NCBI GenBank assembly: GCA_034926635.1
Contig: JAYFQX010000004.1
Location: 1-10,014 of the forward strand
Direction: 5' to 3'
Source: Christensenella sp034926635
GTDB lineage: Bacteria; Bacillota; Clostridia; Christensenellales; Christensenellaceae
DNA length: 10,014 nt
The position numbers were made by a program, and so were the translations under genes. A model generated the notes under the pieces. It was not told the DNA's origin. It did not search any database and worked only from the letters and a program-made list of their open reading frames with translations. Within the stretch, counting starts at the first letter, position 1, and each line of letters opens with the position of its first letter. Of this stretch, positions 7,124 to 10,014 are shown piece by piece.

Positions 7124-7667
7124 TTATACCCCTTCTTTTTGAATCAGCGTAATGATCCGTTTGCCCAAAACAGAGCTGAGAAAACACAACGCGATATCCC
7201 CGGGAACCGCCAGAATAACACCGTACAAAAACAGCGACCACAGCCCTATGGGATTTCCAAGATAAAAATCGCTTATCATTAATAATAGACCATACCAAAC
7301 ATATAGACGACCAAAAGACCTGAGAAACACGCGGCTCGCAGTCTTTTAAAAAATAGATTCGGCTTTGCGCGCGCAATTCTTCCGGTTAGATATGCCCCTG
7401 CACAAAAACCAAGCAAGTAGCCGAAGGTAGGATTAAAGATGTAGCTGATCCCACCGCCTGGCGAAAAAATAGGTAACCCAATTAGCCCTAAAATGATAGA
7501 TATGGCGACACTGCTCGCCCCGTTTTTGCCGCCAAGCAGCAATCCTGCAAGCGTGGTGAAGAGAAATTGCAGTGTAAAGGGTACGACCCGGGACAAGTAG
7601 CGCCGGCAATTATGAGCGCCATAAAAAAAACAATGAAGGTTAAATTTTTTGTCGATTTCTTTTTCAT
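7124..7667 (-). pseudogene. bioY: bioY (biotin transporter substrate-binding subunit) with two frame breaks
   Basis: BioY is the membrane S-component that captures biotin for ECF-type uptake. The ATG at 7667 has AGGGG 6 nt upstream and opens MKKKSTKNLTFIVFFMALIIAGA. The frame is lost near 7596-7601; one added base restores SRVVPFTLQFLFTTLAGLLLGG, matching the family's PVPxTLQ segment. The middle frame holds GLIGLPIFSPGGG and NPTFGYLLGF, the BioY core, and stops at 7279. One added base near 7280-7290 restores LMISDFYLGNPIGLW and AVPGDIALCFLSSVLG to the end. The reconstructed product is about 181 residues with five or six membrane helices, normal for BioY. It is the first gene of the biotin operon. 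Two single-base losses could be sequencing errors, but no such breaks occur in the sugar operons or in bioB. Confidence 0.88.
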
Positions 7668-7727
7668 TTGGTACCCCTAAGTACTTTCCTCCAGAGGCAG
7701 TACGTCTATATTGTCGTATTTTCAGGC

Positions 7728-7751
7728 AAAAAAAGCTGCAGATTATTCTGC
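7728..7751 (-). terminator. Intrinsic terminator inside the bioY leader
   Basis: On the minus strand GCAGA (7747-7751), loop ATAA and TCTGC (7738-7742) form a hairpin, followed by AGC and seven T (7728-7734). It lies about 60 nt before the bioY start, so it would stop transcription unless prevented. The stem is short (5 bp) but the T-run is strong. Confidence 0.62.
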
Positions 7752-7990
7752 CAATGTCCTGTATCTATGCTTCTGCAACGAGAACCGCTATCCCTTGTGT
7801 TTTTCGCACAGCATAGCATTTGGCAGCAGATCAAAATTCCGCATCTCCGATTTAAAAGTTGCGCGGCTACCTATAGGTTCCTTGTTTCCTGCTTGGGTCA
7901 CCATACCCCGCCTTCCGTGGTTGCCTAACCCCGATTGACATTACGCAATCAAACTAATCAAACTCGTTTCTTCCCCAAATCTTTTACTTT
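7728..7990 (-). ncRNA. Unidentified structured leader RNA upstream of bioY
   Basis: About 260 nt between the promoter and bioY show dense base-pairing and no credible coding. In RNA order, hairpins include GATTG/CAATC, GGTT-AGGC-AACC (about 7928-7917), GGGT/ACCC and the self-complementary ACCTATAGGT. A long-range domain follows: CTGCCAA (7820-7826) pairs with TTGGCAG (7748-7754), and inside it CTATGCT (7810-7816) pairs with AGCATAG (7765-7771), capped by a TGTG/CACA hairpin. The 3' strand of the outer helix overlaps the 5' strand of the terminator at 7728-7751. It does not match the TPP, SAM, cobalamin, lysine, T-box or glycine riboswitch cores that I can recall. It may be a riboswitch or attenuator for bioY, or a separate small RNA. 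The helices are visible; the function is inference. Confidence 0.55.
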
Positions 7991-7996
7991 CGCTTT

Positions 7997-8025
7997 AGAA
8001 TACCATAAAAAGCACATATTGTAAA
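7997..8025 (-). promoter_or_regulatory. Promoter of the biotin operon and leader
   Basis: On the minus strand TTTACA (8020-8025, five of six matches) is followed by exactly 17 bp and TATTCT (7997-8002, four of six). The -35 lies inside one arm of the BirA-type operator, so BirA binding would block RNA polymerase. Transcription would start near 7990, leaving a leader of about 320 nt. Confidence 0.65.
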
Positions 8026-8051
8026 CTTTAAATTGTATCATTGTTTACAAT
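8018..8051. promoter_or_regulatory. BirA-type biotin operator
   Basis: ATTGTAAAC (8018-8026) and GTTTACAAT (8043-8051) form a perfect 9-bp inverted repeat with a 16-bp spacer. This is the known biotin operator pattern TTGTAAAC-N15/16-GTTTACAA bound by the biotin ligase-repressor BirA. Located directly before the bioY-bioB-bioD-bioA cluster and overlapping its promoter, it should repress the operon when biotin is plentiful. It is preserved although most of the operon is broken. Confidence 0.92.
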
Positions 8052-8110
8052 CCATGCTTTCCTATCTCATTTCCAAACCACTTGCGTTCGAATCCTTCTT
8101 AATTATCAGG

Positions 8111-8148
8111 AAAGCCGTTCTGCATACTGCATATGCCGGACGGCTTTT
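8111..8148. terminator. Long hairpin after the membrane protein gene
   Basis: A 16-bp stem (8111-8126 with 8132-8147) has one mismatch and one G-T pair and a 5-nt loop, CTGCA. It lies 47 bp past the stop of the minus-strand membrane protein gene, so it likely terminates that operon before the bio region. The flanking T-runs are only 3-4 nt on either strand, so it may need help from other factors. Confidence 0.6.
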
Positions 8149-8194
8149 AGTGTACCACGGATGATATGTAGTTTCTGCGGATTATGCTCATTAT

Positions 8195-8626
8195 CTACAT
8201 CTCTTTGTCGTATTTGCAACGATAATAAATTGCGCATCCTTGCACAAATAGATATAAAAAAACTAAAAGTAGAACCGCTATTAAATCTATTTCCATTAAT
8301 GCAAATGCAATCATCAATGCTCCGAATACAAAGGTCATTATATCGTAGGCTTTTGATTTTGCTTTGCTGGAAATTGTTATATTTCTTTCATCTTTTTTAT
8401 CGATTTCAAGTTGCTTTTCAATATTGGGATCAGTTTGAATTGCCTTCCGTGAAATAATATTTCCCATACCATGACCGAAAAGTCCACACCCTAATCCAAC
8501 ACAAACATATGGGAATGCTTTCATAAATCCTTGTGGATCAAGAATGCTTTTCGCTAAATATAGTCCTACTCCCAGCAATATAAATCCAACCACAACAATT
8601 ACGAAATCCATTTTTGATTTTTTCAT
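8195..8626 (-). CDS. Small four-helix membrane protein of unknown function
   Basis: A 143-residue protein with four predicted membrane segments at about residues 8-25, 37-56, 95-112 and 113-135. Between helices 2 and 3 is a charged loop with KKDERNITISSKAKSKAYDIM (77-97). A DER...KAxxKAY loop followed by a helical hairpin is typical of small clostridial and bacillar membrane proteins encoded beside XRE regulators; their function is not established. The ATG overlaps the stop of the XRE gene by one base (TAATG), and its ribosome binding site GAGGAGGAG lies inside the regulator's last codons, so translation is coupled. A role with the regulator in stress sensing, or in immunity to a peptide, is possible from context only. 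It is the last gene of its operon. Confidence 0.82.
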   Translation of the reverse strand: MKKSKMDFVIVVVGFILLGVGLYLAKSILDPQGFMKAFPYVCVGLGCGLFGHGMGNIISRKAIQTDPNIEKQLEIDKKDERNITISSKAKSKAYDIMTFVFGALMIAFALMEIDLIAVLLLVFLYLFVQGCAIYYRCKYDKEM

Positions 8627-8826
8627 TATTTCTCCTCCTCATAAATAAAAATTTCTTCAATGCTCATTTGAAAAAACTTTGCAATTTTAAAAGCCAAGAC
8701 GATTGACGGATTATATCTCCCATTTTCAAGCGAACCTATTGTTTGCCTCGAAACTTCAAGATCCAATGCTAAATCTTCCTGTTTAATTCCTTTTGCTTTT
8801 CGTATTTCTTCCAACCTATTTTTCAA
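8626..8826 (-). CDS. Small XRE-family transcriptional regulator
   Basis: A 66-residue single-domain helix-turn-helix protein of the Cro/CI (XRE) type. The core reads GIKQEDLALDLEVSRQTIGSLENGRYNPS (13-41), with the recognition helix at about 27-36, ending in IEEIFIYEEEK. The start chosen is the TTG at 8826: AGGGGG lies about 9 nt upstream, and the product then begins MKNRLEEIRKAKG as in this family. A longer open frame from 8946 exists, but it would include the promoter and is not protein-like. The regulator likely controls its own operon through the GTATAC sites on the promoter. It is co-transcribed and overlaps by one base with the membrane protein gene. Its targets beyond that are unknown. 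Confidence 0.9.
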   Translation of the reverse strand: MKNRLEEIRKAKGIKQEDLALDLEVSRQTIGSLENGRYNPSIVLAFKIAKFFQMSIEEIFIYEEEK

Positions 8827-8871
8827 TAATATCAACCCCCTCATAAAATGGAAAACAAACTTTACATTTAT

Positions 8872-8900
8872 ATAGTAGTATACACAAAATAAAATGTCAA
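8872..8900 (-). promoter_or_regulatory. Promoter of the XRE-membrane protein operon
   Basis: On the minus strand a perfect TTGACA (8895-8900) is followed by exactly 17 bp and TACTAT (8872-8877). Transcription would start near 8866, about 40 nt before the TTG start of the regulator. Confidence 0.72.
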
Positions 8901-8908
8901 GTATACTT
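8877..8908. promoter_or_regulatory. Paired GTATAC sites, candidate XRE operator
   Basis: AGTATAC (8877-8883) and GTATACT (8901-8907) form an inverted repeat with 17 bp between. The second is part of a perfect 10-bp palindrome AAGTATACTT (8899-8908). The sites flank the spacer, overlapping the ends of the -10 and -35 boxes. A dimeric XRE repressor binding here would shut off its own promoter. Confidence 0.55.
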
Positions 8909-8929
8909 TCCATAATTATATAAAATAAT

Positions 8930-8953
8930 AGCAGACAAATTTTCATGTCTGCT
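8930..8953. repeat. 8-bp perfect inverted repeat, possible terminator
   Basis: AGCAGACA (8930-8937) and TGTCTGCT (8946-8953) pair around an 8-nt loop. On the minus strand the stem is followed by an AT-rich tail with several T, so it could terminate a leftward transcript coming toward the XRE promoter. No gene is visible that would need it. Confidence 0.4.
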
Positions 8954-9057
8954 AATCGTTATATAAATAATCTTATGCTTTATTATAGTATTATGCGCAA
9001 AAGACTTCAAGGCATCCACATCCTTAACCTCCCGCCATAAAAATGGTAAACGATTTT

Positions 9058-9083
9058 CGGCAGTGAGCGATGCCGTTTTTTTT
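9058..9083 (+). terminator. Orphan intrinsic terminator on the plus strand
   Basis: CGGCA (9058-9062) and TGCCG (9071-9075) form a 5-bp stem with an 8-nt loop, followed by eight T. No plus-strand coding gene lies within several hundred bases before it. It could end a small RNA starting near 8995, where TATAGT at 8984-8989 is a possible -10 without a clear -35. The rest of the gene-free stretch 8954-9160 shows nothing else I can identify. Confidence 0.55.
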
Positions 9084-9170
9084 GCGCAAAAAAAGCAGGG
9101 GCAGAGCAACAAAAAAACTCCTGTTTCCACACAAAAGCAAGCCTAAGCATTAAAAACATTGTTGCAAGCA

Positions 9171-9203
9171 TATCAGCATTTCAAATATTGTATCAGCATT
9201 TCA
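9171..9203 (+). repeat. Two 13-bp direct repeats, 20-bp period
   Basis: TATCAGCATTTCA occurs at 9171-9183 and again at 9191-9203, exactly 20 bp apart start to start, about two turns of the helix. The pair lies 11 bp upstream of a likely -35 box. Tandem repeats of this kind upstream of peptide genes are often activator sites, for example for LytTR-type response regulators, although the sequence does not match a LytTR consensus I know. Confidence 0.65.
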
Positions 9204-9214
9204 TTTATAATTAG

Positions 9215-9243
9215 TTGCAAAATCAACATTTTTTAATTATTAT
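9215..9243 (+). promoter_or_regulatory. Candidate promoter of the double-glycine peptide gene
   Basis: TTGCAA (9215-9220) and TATTAT (9238-9243) are separated by exactly 17 bp. Transcription would start near 9250, giving a leader of about 80 nt. A perfect TATAAT at 9206-9211 is an alternative -10, but it has no -35 at the right distance. Confidence 0.45.
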
Positions 9244-9330
9244 GAAATCATATTAGTAAAAGAAAAGCGCCCCATTGAATTATTGAAAATACACGTTTGA
9301 ATCTTTGGGATTATAGGGAGGAAAACTATC

Positions 9331-9516
9331 ATGGAAAACAACAATAAAACAACAGAAGAACAGGAGAAACGGCTTTCGGAAGAGCAGCTCAATGATGTAA
9401 GCGGGGGTGGACATGCCATTATTTTAGTGGGCATGGGCAATCCGGCGAAGAATAAAAATGACCTAGCGAACCAAATTGCTGAAGAAAACTCTGCTTCTCT
9501 AACTCCAAAAATCTGA
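9331..9516 (+). CDS. Double-glycine leader peptide (bacteriocin or pheromone-like precursor)
   Basis: A 61-residue peptide with a strong ribosome binding site (AGGGAGG, 9 nt before the ATG). Residues 1-27 are a charged leader ending LSEEQLNDVSGGG, the double-glycine pattern (LSxEELxxVxGG) cut by C39-peptidase ABC exporters during secretion. Cleavage after Gly26 would release a core of about 35 residues starting GHAIILVGMGNPAK. The core has no cysteine and few Ser/Thr, so lanthionine or disulfide formation is unlikely; it may act unmodified. The first part is hydrophobic with small residues, the rest polar (NKNDLANQIAEEN). No exporter, modifying enzyme or immunity gene is recognisable inside the window; the XRE-membrane protein pair lies 0.5 kb away. 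It could be a bacteriocin, a signalling peptide or an orphan. I do not recognise the core family. Confidence 0.8.
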   Translation: MENNNKTTEEQEKRLSEEQLNDVSGGGHAIILVGMGNPAKNKNDLANQIAEENSASLTPKI

Positions 9517-9647
9517 GGGAAGCTCCCAAGCCTTTAACGGATTTCAAACAGTCTCTTAGGCAGCTTATAGAATTGAGCCCAAAGAAAAATGCAACAACAA
9601 AATGGATACCTCCTATAAAATACAGGAAAACCTGCAAATGTTGTACC

Positions 9648-9719
9648 CGGTGGGATAGCTCATCTTCGCCTTTCGGCTCGTTTCTCTTGAATCCTCGTGG
9701 GTTCGAATCCTTTATACCG
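9648..9719 (+). pseudogene. Decayed tRNA-like sequence
   Basis: A 72-nt stretch has parts of a tRNA in the right order and total length. CGGTGGG (9648-9654) can partly pair with TATACCG (9713-9719); a D-arm-like TAGCTCA follows; GTGGG then TTCGAAT (9697-9708) is a standard T-arm half and loop. The 3' T-stem (CCTTT) and the D-stem partner do not pair and no clear anticodon arm is visible. It is probably a relic, possibly a former integration site. The stretch 9517-9647 before it holds no gene I can support. Confidence 0.3.
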
Positions 9720-9726
9720 TTATATC

Positions 9727-9772
9727 AAAAAAGACCCCTCGCATTCGACCGATGAACGGTTCGGATTTGAGG
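9727..9772 (-). terminator. Minus-strand terminator hairpin next to the IS element
   Basis: A stem of about 15 bp (9737-9751 with 9757-9772, with one mismatch, one bulge and two G-T pairs) has the loop ATGAA. On the minus strand it is followed by GGTC and six T (9727-9732). It would stop leftward transcription coming out of the insertion sequence. Confidence 0.6.
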
Positions 9773-9783
9773 AGCCTTGGTCA

Positions 9784-10014
9784 GACTGTCCAAAAAGTCG
9801 CTGAAAAGGCACAAGCGTGGTACAATGAAGAAAAGCACAGTGGCGGTGAAAAGGGATGGAATACGTAAAAGGTGAAAGCAGAAACCAAAAGACATTTCTG
9901 CCGGATTGTGTGGAAGATTATGTGGATGAGCATAGCGCGGTGCGCGTGATCGATGCGTTTGTGGAAATGCTGGAAATTGACGAATTAGGCATACAACACG
10001 CGCAACTCGCCCAG
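9784..10014 (+). mobile_element. IS1182-type insertion sequence, left end (cut by window edge)
   Basis: The transposase start at 9856 marks an insertion sequence entering from the left end. GACTGTCCAAAAAGTC at 9784-9799 resembles the terminal sequence expected of such elements and is the likely left end, but the matching right end lies outside the window, so the boundary is an estimate. TACAAT (9821-9826) may be the transposase -10 box. Confidence 0.5.
9856..10014 (+). CDS. IS1182-family transposase, N-terminal part
   Basis: The first 53 codons of a DDE transposase that runs off the right edge. It reads MEYVKGESRNQKTFLPDCVEDYV.. then DEHSAVRVIDAFVEMLEIDELG, closely matching the N-terminal domain of IS1182/IS5-group transposases (typically MxxIxGxxRxQxxLLPExxDDYVxxxNPVRVIDAFVxxL). 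Full proteins are about 450-550 residues; the catalytic DDE residues are outside the window. AAAAGGG directly abuts the ATG, closer than usual, so initiation may be weak, which is common for transposases. It probably moves only its own element. Its presence supports the accessory nature of the right third. Confidence 0.88.
   Translation, partial: MEYVKGESRNQKTFLPDCVEDYVDEHSAVRVIDAFVEMLEIDELGIQHAQLAQ

Noticed and set aside
7124..7667. Two separate small membrane proteins instead of a broken bioY
   Set aside because: The pieces align in order to one BioY of normal length when single bases are restored, and the second piece lacks a start signal.
7728..7990. Known riboswitch or T-box in the bioY leader
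   Set aside because: I looked for the conserved cores of TPP, SAM-I, cobalamin, lysine, glycine, c-di-GMP and T-box elements and found none; this is from memory only.
8827..8946. N-terminal extension of the XRE regulator (about 40 residues from an upstream ATG)
   Set aside because: It would overlap the likely promoter and -10 box, its residues are unlike the family, and AGGGGG is placed correctly for the TTG at 8826.
8897..9130. Minus-strand reading frame of 77 codons
   Set aside because: No ribosome binding site, no protein-like character, and it crosses the terminator hairpin and the XRE promoter.
9206..9211. Perfect TATAAT as main -10 of the peptide gene
   Set aside because: No -35 lies at 16-18 bp; the TTGCAA/TATTAT pair fits better, though an activator-dependent promoter here cannot be excluded.
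9483..9755. Plus-strand frame after the peptide (KPLTDFKQSLRQLIELSPKK... region)
   Set aside because: It looks slightly protein-like and might be a frameshifted continuation of the peptide, but it has no start signal and its end reads through the tRNA-like sequence (NPRGFES is the usual translation of a tRNA 3' end).
1..10014. CRISPR array or phage genes
   Set aside because: No regularly spaced repeats beyond the single 20-bp pair and no phage structural or integrase genes are visible.

Overview
The window looks like a chromosome segment of an anaerobic clostridial Firmicute. Signs are strong purine-rich ribosome binding sites, AT-rich intergenic DNA, sigma-A promoters with 17-bp spacers, a SorC-type regulator, a BirA-type operator in front of a bioY-bioB-bioD-bioA order, and a clostridial-type biotin synthase. 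The exact genus cannot be read from the sequence.

Left third (1-4305): a sugar-catabolism locus. On the minus strand, an SMP-30/gluconolactonase-like gene is followed 9 bp later by the start of an iron-containing alcohol dehydrogenase that runs off the left edge. A 370-bp AT-rich spacer with divergent promoters and palindromic GTTAA-type sites separates it from a plus-strand pair: a SorC-family regulator and an FGGY (xylulokinase-like) kinase. An 18-bp perfect stem closes this operon. Together these suggest a regulator, a kinase, a lactonase and an oxidoreductase for one sugar, sugar acid or polyol.

Middle (4464-8051), all on the minus strand: a PPC/DUF296 protein with its own promoter, then a biotin operon transcribed from about 7990 down to 5071. 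The operon has a BirA-type operator overlapping its promoter, a roughly 320-nt structured leader with an internal terminator, bioY, bioB, bioD and bioA. Only bioB is intact. bioY and bioD each carry two frame breaks. bioA has a frame break and has lost its central roughly 300 codons, including the PLP lysine region. This looks like a decaying biotin pathway. The leader is the most novel item: its last helix shares bases with the terminator stem, which is the layout of a switchable attenuator.

Right third (8111-10014): an AT-rich accessory stretch. A small XRE regulator overlaps a four-helix membrane protein and has a palindromic operator on its promoter. Next come an orphan terminator and a 61-residue peptide with a double-glycine leader, preceded by two 13-bp direct repeats exactly 20 bp apart. 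The stretch ends with a decayed tRNA-like sequence and the start of an IS1182-type transposase running off the right edge. No modification, transport or immunity genes for the peptide lie inside the window.
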